Origin: Miniphocaeibacter halophilus
Lineage (GTDB): Bacteria > Bacillota > Clostridia > Tissierellales > Peptoniphilaceae
Assembly: GCF_016458825.1 (NCBI RefSeq)
Contig: NZ_CP066744.1
Location: forward strand, 989,868-1,053,867
Reading direction: 5' to 3'
Length of the DNA: 64,000 nt
Shown piece by piece: positions 8,456-16,945 of this stretch. A program made the translations under genes and the position numbers. Within the stretch, counting starts at the first letter, position 1. Each line of letters starts with the position of its first letter. The notes beneath the pieces are model-generated. The model saw nothing but the letters and a program-made list of their open reading frames with translations. It had not been told where the DNA came from and searched no databases.

Positions 8456-9781
8456 TTATTTTTCTTCTATAAAAATATTTGGAGCTGTATAGTAATCCCT
8501 TGCTCCAGAAATTAAGTTATCTTTTCCTATTCTTGTATAAGGTGCTATAAATTTTTCATTATATATAAACATTCCCAATACAACACCAAAGTCATTTACT
8601 TCAATTTTTCCATCATCATTAAATTCTACAAAATGAACTGGATCCATATCGTAATATTCTTGATAAATATATCCTGTTGCCAGTATTTCCCTTAATATTT
8701 TTTCAAATTCCTCTTGATTATGATCCCTTCCTGTATATATTCCATGGGAAGCATAGTCATCTACGGGTTTTAAAATATAGTTGTCCTTATTTTTACTAAC
8801 TATATTATAATCCTCTTCTGTTTCAAAATCCTCAGTATATGGTATTGATTTATCTAAAAAGTCATTTTCCTCTTTTGATAAAATTCTTCTTGTTTCTTTC
8901 AGTCTAAATATTTTATAGGTTGGTTTATAGTGCATAATTTGACTTCTAAAGGAGCCTAACATCATAAATGCATTATTTTTATAGGCTTCAATAAAGGGCT
9001 TTATATCCTTTAGAATTTTCATTAATTCAACTGTAACAATTCTTCTGTACACTAAATCTATTTCATAGTCACCATAAAGCAATTTCCCATTTTTATATTC
9101 AAGATTTTTTATATCTACAATTTCACAGTTTAAACCTAGTTTTTCATAGGCTTTTTTAAACTCTCTAAATTCATAGGAAGTTCCTATTTCCAATATATCC
9201 ACTATTGCTACATTGGGTTTTTTCGTATTTCCCTTATATTTTTTATACATTTCATAGGATATTTCAGCCCAGGAGTTGATTAAATCAATATTTGATAGTT
9301 TGTATTTTTGGGAAAACTCCTTCATTGCCTCTGTTTCAAGTAATATTGGACCTAAGGTATTATCCTCATTCATAGCAGAGGAACCATCTGTGTTAAATTC
9401 TACAAATTTAAATTTATCCCTTCCATTATAAAAAACATCATACCTACATATTGGAACAGGTATGTCATAACCTGGGTCATGGATAATTAATTCTTCTAAT
9501 TCTTTTGAAAATTTAAATAATTTTCTATATTCCTTGTTTTCTACATATTCTTTGGTTATTTTTTTTGTAATGGACATTAACATATCGGACATATATTGGA
9601 AATCTTTTTTATTTTCCTTGTCATAAAATAATCCCTGATATGTAACTGGTATTGGTTCTCCCTTGTATATAGCGTTGGAATGCTTTACCTTGTCCAACAT
9701 ATTTAAATAGTCTTTATAATAAAATTTTTCATCTTTTTTTATTATATCTACATATTCATTTACGTATTTATCGTTATACAT
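8456..9781 (-). CDS. Glutathionylspermidine-synthase-type ATP-grasp ligase
   Basis: The 441-residue protein belongs to the GSP_synth ATP-grasp family, which forms amide bonds through an acyl phosphate. Visible features are VPICRYDVFYNGRDKFKF followed by EFNTDGSSAMNE (the family has E-x-N-x-D here) and, near the C-terminus, YILKPVDDYASHGIY, the nucleotide-binding lysine and glycine region. There is no N-terminal amidase domain. The start ATG follows the stop of the glutamate-cysteine ligase gene directly (TAAATG), so the two are coupled. It may therefore ligate an amino acid or amine to gamma-glutamylcysteine, possibly standing in for GshB. That reaction is inferred from the neighbour only. 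Confidence 0.8.
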   Translation of the reverse strand: MYNDKYVNEYVDIIKKDEKFYYKDYLNMLDKVKHSNAIYKGEPIPVTYQGLFYDKENKKDFQYMSDMLMSITKKITKEYVENKEYRKLFKFSKELEELIIHDPGYDIPVPICRYDVFYNGRDKFKFVEFNTDGSSAMNEDNTLGPILLETEAMKEFSQKYKLSNIDLINSWAEISYEMYKKYKGNTKKPNVAIVDILEIGTSYEFREFKKAYEKLGLNCEIVDIKNLEYKNGKLLYGDYEIDLVYRRIVTVELMKILKDIKPFIEAYKNNAFMMLGSFRSQIMHYKPTYKIFRLKETRRILSKEENDFLDKSIPYTEDFETEEDYNIVSKNKDNYILKPVDDYASHGIYTGRDHNQEEFEKILREILATGYIYQEYYDMDPVHFVEFNDDGKIEVNDFGVVLGMFIYNEKFIAPYTRIGKDNLISGARDYYTAPNIFIEEK

Positions 9782-11077
9782 TTAATTTTCCATTTTTAAT
9801 ACTACCGAGTTTACAGCAGTATTAAGTCCTTCCTTTATATATATTTCTTCAAATTTATCTCTTGGAGTTTTACCGGAATCAATTAGTGTTTTCAAAGGCT
9901 TTAAATAATTTCTTTCATCTTCATCTAAGCCTTTTGATGCTAATTCTATTAAAAACTTACCGTGTTCTAATATTGTTTTATTTAAATAAACTGCGTTAAT
10001 ACCATGTTTTTGAACCTCTTCTTTTCCTTCTATGGCTTCTTTATAACTTGTTCCTTTTGACATTTTACACATTTCCTTTAAATTATTATCGTTATAAAAA
10101 AGTCCTTTAATCAAGGCTACTGCAGCAAAATTTAATGGATACGGTATTGAATCAAACATTCTCATTTCAATATAGGTCTTTACTCTTACATCTGGAAAAA
10201 CTATTGATAAGGCCTGAAATATTAGGCTTTCGTCTAGTTGGTATTCATCTGCAATATCCTCTAATGTTCTATTTTTTGTATAAATATATTCACCATTCTT
10301 TTCAATAAAAATCGGAGGGGTATTTAATATTTTTTCTGCATATTTTTCATAACTTATACTCTCATCAAAGGCAATGTCAAAAAGTCCAGACCTTTCCTTA
10401 TCGGTATTTTCCCAAATTTTTTGTCGTATTGTATATATTTCTAAAGGTTCTTTTTCAAATATGTATGTATTATCAAATAATCCGTAAAAAATAGGAGTTA
10501 ATACATTTGCAAGAAAATACTTTCTTCTAAAATCATCTTCATTTAAATAATCGATAGTTACTTGTAAAGATGCTGTACCCTTCATCATATTATGGGCCAT
10601 ATTTCCTTTGTTTTTAAAATAATCATACATATAGTCATATCTTTTTTTAGGAAGTATTTTTATTTCATCTATTTTCATATTTGGATGGTATCCTAAAGAA
10701 ACTAACACTTGATTTTTACTATTTAAATAAGGTACTAACTCATTAAAAAAACATTTAAATTTATTTTCTAAATTCTTTATATCCGTATTGGATTTAATGG
10801 CAACCTCAAATTGACTACCAGGTTCTGTACTAATGGTTAGGTCCCCTTTTTCCAAACCTAGTACATATTCTCCTTCTTTATAGGGAATAAAACCCTTAGT
10901 AGTCAAATACTCCAATGTTTCGCCAACGCCATTTTCTCCATAGTAGGACACGGTTTTTAAATCGTCCTTATTTATAATGAAGTTTTCCATTTCAACGCCA
11001 ATGGTAAAATCTTCCAGTTTTTTCTCGCCAGCCTTAATATAGTCAGCTATTTTTTTTATTTTTTCTTGTTTTTTCAT
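9782..11077 (-). CDS. Glutamate-cysteine ligase, GCS2 type
   Basis: The 431-residue protein is of the GCS2 (plant/proteobacterial GshA, EgtA-like) family, which joins the gamma-carboxyl of glutamate to cysteine using ATP. Supporting segments are FTIGVEMENFI near the N-terminus (the family G-x-E-x-E metal and nucleotide motif), DLTISTEPGSQFEVA, MKGTASLQVTIDY and IEMRMFDSIPYP. AGGAT precedes the ATG. Upstream by 10 bases is a YbaK-type deacylase that acts on cysteine-charged tRNA, and downstream is an ATP-grasp ligase. The context supports making a gamma-Glu-Cys compound. Other amine or amino-acid acceptors are known for this superfamily. Confidence 0.82.
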   Translation of the reverse strand: MKKQEKIKKIADYIKAGEKKLEDFTIGVEMENFIINKDDLKTVSYYGENGVGETLEYLTTKGFIPYKEGEYVLGLEKGDLTISTEPGSQFEVAIKSNTDIKNLENKFKCFFNELVPYLNSKNQVLVSLGYHPNMKIDEIKILPKKRYDYMYDYFKNKGNMAHNMMKGTASLQVTIDYLNEDDFRRKYFLANVLTPIFYGLFDNTYIFEKEPLEIYTIRQKIWENTDKERSGLFDIAFDESISYEKYAEKILNTPPIFIEKNGEYIYTKNRTLEDIADEYQLDESLIFQALSIVFPDVRVKTYIEMRMFDSIPYPLNFAAVALIKGLFYNDNNLKEMCKMSKGTSYKEAIEGKEEVQKHGINAVYLNKTILEHGKFLIELASKGLDEDERNYLKPLKTLIDSGKTPRDKFEEIYIKEGLNTAVNSVVLKMEN

Positions 11078-11087
11078 TATTATTATC

Positions 11088-11561
11088 CTATTTTACTAAA
11101 TCATAAATATCTGCATCTGTTATTTCTATTAAATCCCTTGGAGATATTTTTATTTGAGCCCCTAATTTTCCACCACTTACATATATTTGATTAAATTCCA
11201 TTGCAGAATTGTCTAATACTGTTTTATAAAGTTTTTTCATACCTATTGGAGAACAACCTCCTCTAATATAACCGGTTATTTTTTTAATATCTTTAACATG
11301 TATCATTTCTATTTTTTTAACATTAACTGATTTTGCAGCTTTTTTTAAATCCAATTCCCTATTTACCGGAATAACAAATACATAATTATTATTATCTGCA
11401 CCAATTGTTACTAGGGTTTTAAAGACTATGTTTAAATCCAATCCAACTTTATTGGCAACGGAAATTCCATCAATATTTTCATCAACCTCATAATTTATTA
11501 TTTCAAAATCTATTTTTTTAGATTCTAATATTCTCATTGCATTTGTTTTGTTTTTCTTCAT
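11088..11561 (-). CDS. ybaK: Cys-tRNA(Pro)/Cys-tRNA(Cys) deacylase YbaK
   Basis: The 157-residue protein matches the YbaK/EbsC family, which hydrolyses cysteine wrongly attached to tRNA(Pro). Conserved pieces are the lysine in FKTLVTIG, the FVIPVNRELDLKKAAK segment, GYIRGGCSPIGMKK and the C-terminal SGGKLGAQIKISPRDL. The length is usual for the family. GGTGAAAG precedes the ATG. It is the first gene of the minus-strand set ybaK, GCS2 ligase, ATP-grasp ligase and AEC transporter (gaps of 10, 0 and 16 bases), which suggests a shared cysteine theme. Confidence 0.9.
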   Translation of the reverse strand: MKKNKTNAMRILESKKIDFEIINYEVDENIDGISVANKVGLDLNIVFKTLVTIGADNNNYVFVIPVNRELDLKKAAKSVNVKKIEMIHVKDIKKITGYIRGGCSPIGMKKLYKTVLDNSAMEFNQIYVSGGKLGAQIKISPRDLIEITDADIYDLVK

Positions 11562-11643
11562 AATTCTTTCACCACTTAAATTATATACCCATTATATCGT
11601 TTAATATACTAGAACAATAGGTATAATAATAATGGAGGGTATT

Positions 11644-12426
11644 ATGGAAAAATTCGAAATTAAAGTTACATATATTAATCATAGTTGTTTTTCAATAGAA
11701 ACAAAAAACTATCTATTTATTATTGATTATTTTAAGGGAAATCTTCCTAAACCAATAATAGGCAAAAAAACAATTTTTATTGCTACACATTCCCATAATG
11801 ACCATTTTTCAAAAAAGATTTTTGAATATGGAAATTTTAAAGATAATATATATATTCTATCAAAAGATATTGCAGAATTGTATAAAAATGAAAATATTAT
11901 TTATTTAGATAGTCCCGACAAAGACAAAGACCTTGATATTAATACAATGAAAAAAATTTGGAACAAGGATAATGTTTTTATTTTAGATAAAGATGAAAAA
12001 TTTTCCTATCACGATGTAGATTTTTACACCTATGGTTCTACCGATAAGGGTTTTTCTATATTAGTAGAATTACCTTATTTAACCTTCTTCCACGCCGGAG
12101 ATTTAAATGACTGGGAATGGCCGGAAGATACGGATTTGGAACGAGAACAAATGAGGAACGATTTTAGACGAGAAATCGATAAAATTCAAACCGATCAGTT
12201 GGATTTAGCATTTTTCCCAATTGATCCAAGACTTAAGGAAGATTATGATTTAGGAGTTTCCTATTTTTTAGAAACACTTTCTCCCGAAATATTATTTCCA
12301 ATGCATATGTGGGATAATTTAAAATTTTCTAAAAGATTTAAAGAGGATTACGATGATATTTACACAGAAATTAAAGAAATTGATTTTGACGGACAGGAGT
12401 TTTATATAACAATAGAAGTTGAATAA
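11644..12426 (+). CDS. MBL-fold metallo-hydrolase
   Basis: Metallo-beta-lactamase-fold hydrolase of 260 residues, in the UlaG/YtnP-like subgroup by eye. The metal site THSHNDHF (H-x-H-x-D-H) is clear, followed by FHAGDLNDW with a metal-binding aspartate, and later FPMHMWDN. The start at ATG 11644 is preferred over ATG 11632 because GGAGGG (11634-11639) lies between them as the ribosome site. No signal peptide is seen, so it is cytoplasmic. The substrate is unknown. It is divergent from ybaK. Confidence 0.85.
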   Translation: MEKFEIKVTYINHSCFSIETKNYLFIIDYFKGNLPKPIIGKKTIFIATHSHNDHFSKKIFEYGNFKDNIYILSKDIAELYKNENIIYLDSPDKDKDLDINTMKKIWNKDNVFILDKDEKFSYHDVDFYTYGSTDKGFSILVELPYLTFFHAGDLNDWEWPEDTDLEREQMRNDFRREIDKIQTDQLDLAFFPIDPRLKEDYDLGVSYFLETLSPEILFPMHMWDNLKFSKRFKEDYDDIYTEIKEIDFDGQEFYITIEVE

Positions 12427-12494
12427 CATGACCCTACATTTAAAATTTATTGTAACTAAGACTCTTTTTCTTATTGGAGATAAGGAGGTTCAAA

Positions 12495-14267
12495 ATGAGA
12501 AAATGGGAATGTACAGTATGTGGTTATATACATGAAGGTGAGTCTCCACCTGACATATGTCCGGTTTGTGGAGCAAGTAAAGATAAATTTATACTTTTAG
12601 AAGACAATGGCAAAGAAAGTCCAGAAAGAACTTTTACTAAGGAAAATAAAGAAGCGGATATTATTGTTGTAGGAAGTGGAGCCGCTGCCTTAGCTGCAGC
12701 TACTACTGCCATAGCCAATAATCTATCTGTAATAATTTTGGAAAAGGCAAATACCTTAGGTGGAACTACTAGACGCTCTGGTGGTAGATATTGGATTCCT
12801 AATAATTACTGTCAGAAGGATGCTAATATTCATGACTCTAAAGAAGATGCTCTTTCTTACATGGCAAGATATTCCTTTCCAAGTAAATTCAATAAGGATC
12901 TTCCCAATTTAGGACTAAGTGAATATCAGTATGGAATGTTGGAAAACTATTATAATGAAAGTGCTCCTATGATTGAGTATTTTAAAGATATAGGGGTTTT
13001 TGAAACCGTAATAGATTACGATTGGCAGGGAAAACCCCATGTTGACTATATGGAAAATCTTCCGGAAAACAAAGGAATACTAGGTCGTTCTGTTTATGCT
13101 AAAACCGATAATCCAAATAGCGGTGAAGGCGGTAAAGACCTAATTAACTTGTTTTTAAAATGGCTTGAAAATCATAATGCCGACATAAGAATAGGTCATA
13201 GAGTTATTGATACAGTTAGCGATGCTGAGGGAAAAATTAGTGGAGTTATTGCAGAAGTAAACGGTATAAGGGAAGAATTTATAGCCAATAAGGGCGTTGT
13301 ATTTGGAACAGGAGGTTTTTCCCATAACCAAGACCTACTTCAAAGATTTCATGCCCATCCTTTAATTGGTGGCTGTGCAGTTCCAACTAATACTGGAGAC
13401 TTTGTAAATATTTCACAGAAACTTGGGGCTCAACTTGGCAATATGACAAATGCTTACAGGGTTCAAAGTATGTTGGAAGTATATCTTGCAAATCCTGAAG
13501 GTTCCAGTAGTACCTTCTATTTTGTAGGAGATAGTTTTTTAGAAGTAAATAAATATGGTAAAAGAGTCGTTAATGAAAAGAGAAATTATAACGATAGAAC
13601 CCAAATTCATTATGTCTGGGATCCTGTAAAGGGAGAATATCCTAATGAATATCTATTTTTCATCTTTGATAACAGGGCTTTAAATTATTGGATGGGCTTT
13701 CCACCTTACCCTGCTGGAGACCCTAAAACAATGAAGCATATAATAGTTGGTGAAAATATTGAGGATTTAACAATTCAAATTAAGAATAGACTGAATAGTT
13801 TAAAAGATAAAATTGGTAATTTTTCTCTAGAAGAAGATTTCACCGAAAATTTAAGTAAGACTATTAAAAGATTTAATGAATTTGCTAAAAATGGTAAGGA
13901 CTTGGATTTTCATAGAGGCGAAACCAATTATGAATTAAACTATGCTACAATGAGACCATTTATTCCTAATGTTAAATGGCCTTCTGAGGACCAAGTCAAC
14001 AGGGCAATGTATCCTTTAGATGAAAAAGGTCCTTATTATGGAATAATTTTAGCTCCTGGCTCCTTAGATACTAATGGAGGTCCAATGATAAATAAATATG
14101 GACAAGTTTTAAGGGACTATAATAATCCTATTAAGGGATTATACGGTGCCGGCAACTGTGTTGCTTCTTCCGGTATAAATGCCTACTGGGGAGCAGGTGC
14201 AACAATTGGTCCTGCTATGACCTATGGTCATTTAGCAGTACTTCACGCTGCAGGCTTAAAAAAATAA
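12495..14267 (+). CDS. Rubredoxin-like domain fused to FAD-dependent fumarate-reductase-type oxidoreductase
   Basis: The 590-residue protein starts with a rubredoxin-like iron site (C6-x-x-C9 and C22-x-x-C25, with YIHEGESPPDICPVCG). From about residue 54 there is an FAD-binding domain (VVGSGAAALAA) of the flavocytochrome c / succinate dehydrogenase / 3-ketosteroid dehydrogenase type, ending with the typical GLYGAGNC and AYWGAGATIGPAMTYG. The fusion suggests electrons pass from the iron site to flavin to reduce an unsaturated acid or steroid. ATG 12495 follows AAGGAGG. There is no signal peptide or heme motif. It is monocistronic with its own terminator; the acceptor is unknown. Confidence 0.85.
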   Translation: MRKWECTVCGYIHEGESPPDICPVCGASKDKFILLEDNGKESPERTFTKENKEADIIVVGSGAAALAAATTAIANNLSVIILEKANTLGGTTRRSGGRYWIPNNYCQKDANIHDSKEDALSYMARYSFPSKFNKDLPNLGLSEYQYGMLENYYNESAPMIEYFKDIGVFETVIDYDWQGKPHVDYMENLPENKGILGRSVYAKTDNPNSGEGGKDLINLFLKWLENHNADIRIGHRVIDTVSDAEGKISGVIAEVNGIREEFIANKGVVFGTGGFSHNQDLLQRFHAHPLIGGCAVPTNTGDFVNISQKLGAQLGNMTNAYRVQSMLEVYLANPEGSSSTFYFVGDSFLEVNKYGKRVVNEKRNYNDRTQIHYVWDPVKGEYPNEYLFFIFDNRALNYWMGFPPYPAGDPKTMKHIIVGENIEDLTIQIKNRLNSLKDKIGNFSLEEDFTENLSKTIKRFNEFAKNGKDLDFHRGETNYELNYATMRPFIPNVKWPSEDQVNRAMYPLDEKGPYYGIILAPGSLDTNGGPMINKYGQVLRDYNNPIKGLYGAGNCVASSGINAYWGAGATIGPAMTYGHLAVLHAAGLKK

Positions 14268-14306
14268 TATTAAACTAAATTGTTTAAGAAGTTACAATAA
14301 ATGAAT

Positions 14307-14343
14307 TAAAATCGAGTAGGAAAAACTCTCCTACTCGATTTTC
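14307..14343 (+). terminator. Terminator after the FAD oxidoreductase
   Basis: AAAATCGAGTAGG and CCTACTCGATTTT pair perfectly (13 bases) around a short loop, with a T tail. Confidence 0.88.
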
Positions 14344-14437
14344 TTTGTTAATATTTTCACTAAATTGTTAGTATTTTGTTAGTTTTAAAATTAAAATAAA
14401 GGATAAAATAAAAATGTACAGTCCTAGGGAGGTTGTT

Positions 14438-14665
14438 ATGAAAGAGTTGGAAACGATAGATGTTAGTAGTTTAATATCTATTTTTGTCTTTTTTGTCCTT
14501 TTAATAGTATATTTTATTGTTGCTAATAAATTTACAAAAAAATTAATCAAAAAAATAGATATTAAAGACTATTCAAATAGAAAAAAATCATTAATTAAAT
14601 TTTTTATTAACCTAGTTGATGTTTTAATTTTCATATTAATAATGCACCTTTTAGATAAAATCTAA
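14438..14665 (+). CDS. Small two-helix membrane protein, unknown
   Basis: I do not recognise this 75-residue protein. It has two hydrophobic helices, one near the N-terminus (SLISIFVFFVLLIVYFIV) and one at the C-terminus (FINLVDVLIFILIMHLL), joined by a strongly basic loop rich in lysine. The start at ATG 14438 is chosen because AGGGAGG lies just upstream; an in-frame ATG at 14414 lacks one. It sits alone between two terminators. The positive loop should stay in the cytoplasm. Confidence 0.6.
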   Translation: MKELETIDVSSLISIFVFFVLLIVYFIVANKFTKKLIKKIDIKDYSNRKKSLIKFFINLVDVLIFILIMHLLDKI

Positions 14666-14677
14666 GAGGTGCTTTTT
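14644..14677. terminator. Terminator overlapping the small membrane gene stop
   Basis: GCACCTTTTAGAT and ATCTAAGAGGTGC form a 13-base stem (one G-T-type mismatch) with a three-base loop followed by T residues. The stop codon lies inside the stem, and the convergent MATE gene ends just beyond. Confidence 0.8.
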
Positions 14678-14683
14678 ATTTTC

Positions 14684-16063
14684 TTAATTTTCTAAAGCTA
14701 ATTTTCTCATTTTCTTAATTTCATCCAAAGCCAATGCTAAAGCCACTACTAATGCTGCAAAATCTGCTATTGGTCCTGCAAACATTATTCCTTCTATGCC
14801 AAATATCATTGGTAATATTATTAGTAGGGGAACTAAAAATAAAAATTGTCTTGTTAATGTAACAAATATTCCCTTTATTGGCTTTCCAATAGAGGCGAAA
14901 AAATTACCAAATAAGGGCATTAATCCATTTGTTATTGTAAACATCATAAATATTCTAAAAAATCTTGTACCAAATTCAAAATATTCCTTATTTCCCGTTC
15001 CAAAGAAGGAAATTATTTCTCGAGGAAATAACTGAAAACTAATCAAGGCTAAGGTTCCAACTATTAAATTGATTTTTGTTGTTAATTTTAGTGTATCTTC
15101 AACTCTTTTATAGTTTCTAGCCCCATAGTTATAGCCAAATATCGGTTGACAGCCTTGTCCTACACCTACACTAACAGATAAAAATATAAAGTTAACTTTA
15201 AATATAATACCAACTACTGCTAAGGGGATAACCGGACCATATTTTGAAAGGGCTCCATAATGAGCAAGAACATTATTTAAGGTAATTTGCATAATTAACA
15301 TAGCAACTTGGTTAAAGGAGATAGATGCTCCTAAGGCAAAAATCCTACCGACTAATTTAGAATGGACTTTTAATATTTCCTTTGTTATTGTAAATGTTTT
15401 AAATTTATATTTTAAATAATATATACTAATTGCTGCCGATGCTATTTGACCAATAACCGTCGCCCAAGCAGCTCCTGCCATTCCCCATTTAAAAACAAAT
15501 ATGAATATTGGGTCAAGTATTGTATTTATTACTGCACCAACTACTACACAGACCATTGCATATTTAGGACTTCCATCGGCCCTTATAATATTAGATGATG
15601 CAGTATTTAATACTAAAAATGGAAAACCTATACAAATTATTGAAGCATAGGTTTTTGCATAGGGCATAACTTCTTCTGTAGCTCCAAATATTTTCAAAAG
15701 TGGTGTTATAAACATAATGGATACTGCTGAAAAGACTATACTCATAACTACCATTAGCACAACGCCATTTCCAATATATTTTTGTGCTAATCTTTCTCTT
15801 TTTTCTCCCATTCTTAAATTGAAATTAGCAGCTGTCCCTACTCCAATTAATAAGGAAATAGCTGTAAAAATTGTTGTTAAAGGAAAGGAAACGTTTGTAG
15901 CAGCGTTTCCAATTACACCTACTCCTCTACCAACAAAAATCTGGTCTACCATATTATAAATTGCACCAACTAAGGTACTTATTATTGCAGGTAGTGCAAA
16001 TTTAAAAACTAACTTTCCAATTGGCTCTGTTGCCAAAGAATTCTCTTCTATCTTTTCCGACAT
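14684..16063 (-). CDS. MATE-family multidrug/cation exporter
   Basis: The 459-residue protein with about 12 hydrophobic helices is a MatE-domain transporter. It exports drugs or metabolites in exchange for Na+ or H+. Typical features are the N-terminal VFKFALPAIISTLVGAIYN followed by MVDQIFVG, and GQGCQPIFGYNYGAR in the second half. Length is normal. GGGAGG precedes the ATG. The gene lies 54 bases downstream of the AmmeMemoRadiSam genes on the same strand, so readthrough is possible. The substrate cannot be predicted. Confidence 0.9.
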   Translation of the reverse strand: MSEKIEENSLATEPIGKLVFKFALPAIISTLVGAIYNMVDQIFVGRGVGVIGNAATNVSFPLTTIFTAISLLIGVGTAANFNLRMGEKRERLAQKYIGNGVVLMVVMSIVFSAVSIMFITPLLKIFGATEEVMPYAKTYASIICIGFPFLVLNTASSNIIRADGSPKYAMVCVVVGAVINTILDPIFIFVFKWGMAGAAWATVIGQIASAAISIYYLKYKFKTFTITKEILKVHSKLVGRIFALGASISFNQVAMLIMQITLNNVLAHYGALSKYGPVIPLAVVGIIFKVNFIFLSVSVGVGQGCQPIFGYNYGARNYKRVEDTLKLTTKINLIVGTLALISFQLFPREIISFFGTGNKEYFEFGTRFFRIFMMFTITNGLMPLFGNFFASIGKPIKGIFVTLTRQFLFLVPLLIILPMIFGIEGIMFAGPIADFAALVVALALALDEIKKMRKLALEN

Positions 16064-16117
16064 TTATACCTCCCAACGACTATTTATTCCAGATAATTAA
16101 ATTTACCCCTGTATAAA

Positions 16118-16945
16118 CTAACAATTTCCCGGATATACATTTTTTAAATATTCCTTTGCTATTCCAACAAATTTATATATTGTTTCCAGTGGTGTTGGAG
16201 AACTGTCCCACATTTTATATGCTGGAAAAAATCTACTAATATGTAAAGGAATTTCAGGATTAATATCTGCAATCCATTTTACCATTTTTCTCATTTCTTC
16301 TTCATTATCATTTAACCCAGGTATAACTAGATTAGTTAATTCTATATGGGTTGTTTTTGCTGCTATTTTTATATTTTCCAAGGTAGTTTGTAAATCTCCC
16401 CCAACTCTTTTATAAAAATCCTCAGAAAATGCTTTAAGGTCAATATTTACAGCATCAATATGGCCTATTACCTCTTTAAATATTTCATTATTTATACTTC
16501 CATTTGTTACAAGTATATTTTTTAAAGAATGTTTATGTATTAATTTAGAGCAGTCTAAAACATATTCATATCCTATTAAGGGTTCATTGTAGGTATAGGC
16601 TACTCCTATATTTCCTTCTGCTACTAATTCCTCTGCCATTTTCACAAGTTCTTTTGGAGAAATATATCTTTTATTTATATTGCTGCCATCAGAAGTAGCA
16701 ATAATATAATTTTGACAAAATTCACAGGTGAAATTACATCCAAAGGAGCCAACAGAAAGAACTTTACTTCCCGGCATATAATTATTTAATGGTTTTTTTT
16801 CTATAGAATCTAAGGAAATTGAAGTGACTTGCCCATAATTAGTAGAAATAATTTTCCCATCCTTAGCCTGCCTAGCATGGCAAAAACCTAATTGACCTTC
16901 GCTTAAGTTACATCTTCTTGTACAAACATCACATCTTATTTTCAT
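16118..16945 (-). CDS. amrS: AmmeMemoRadiSam system radical SAM enzyme
   Basis: The 275-residue radical SAM protein has the cluster motif C70-x3-C74-x2-C77 (GCNFTCEFCQNY) after a cysteine-rich N-terminus (CDVCTRRCNLSEGQLGFC), the layout of the AmmeMemoRadiSam radical SAM component and of pyruvate-formate-lyase-activase-like proteins. Its start overlaps the stop of the Memo/AMMECR1 fusion gene by four bases (ATGA), so both are coupled, which strongly supports the assignment. The family always travels with AMMECR1 and Memo proteins, but the reaction is not known to me. Confidence 0.9.
   Translation of the reverse strand: MKIRCDVCTRRCNLSEGQLGFCHARQAKDGKIISTNYGQVTSISLDSIEKKPLNNYMPGSKVLSVGSFGCNFTCEFCQNYIIATSDGSNINKRYISPKELVKMAEELVAEGNIGVAYTYNEPLIGYEYVLDCSKLIHKHSLKNILVTNGSINNEIFKEVIGHIDAVNIDLKAFSEDFYKRVGGDLQTTLENIKIAAKTTHIELTNLVIPGLNDNEEEMRKMVKWIADINPEIPLHISRFFPAYKMWDSSPTPLETIYKFVGIAKEYLKNVYPGNC

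Noticed and set aside
11632-11643. Earlier ATG for the MBL hydrolase, and the same pattern at 38510 for the HAD gene
   Set aside because: In both cases the first ATG overlaps the GGAGG ribosome site that serves the ATG 12 bases later. The shared ATGGAGG context looks like chance and not a repeat element.
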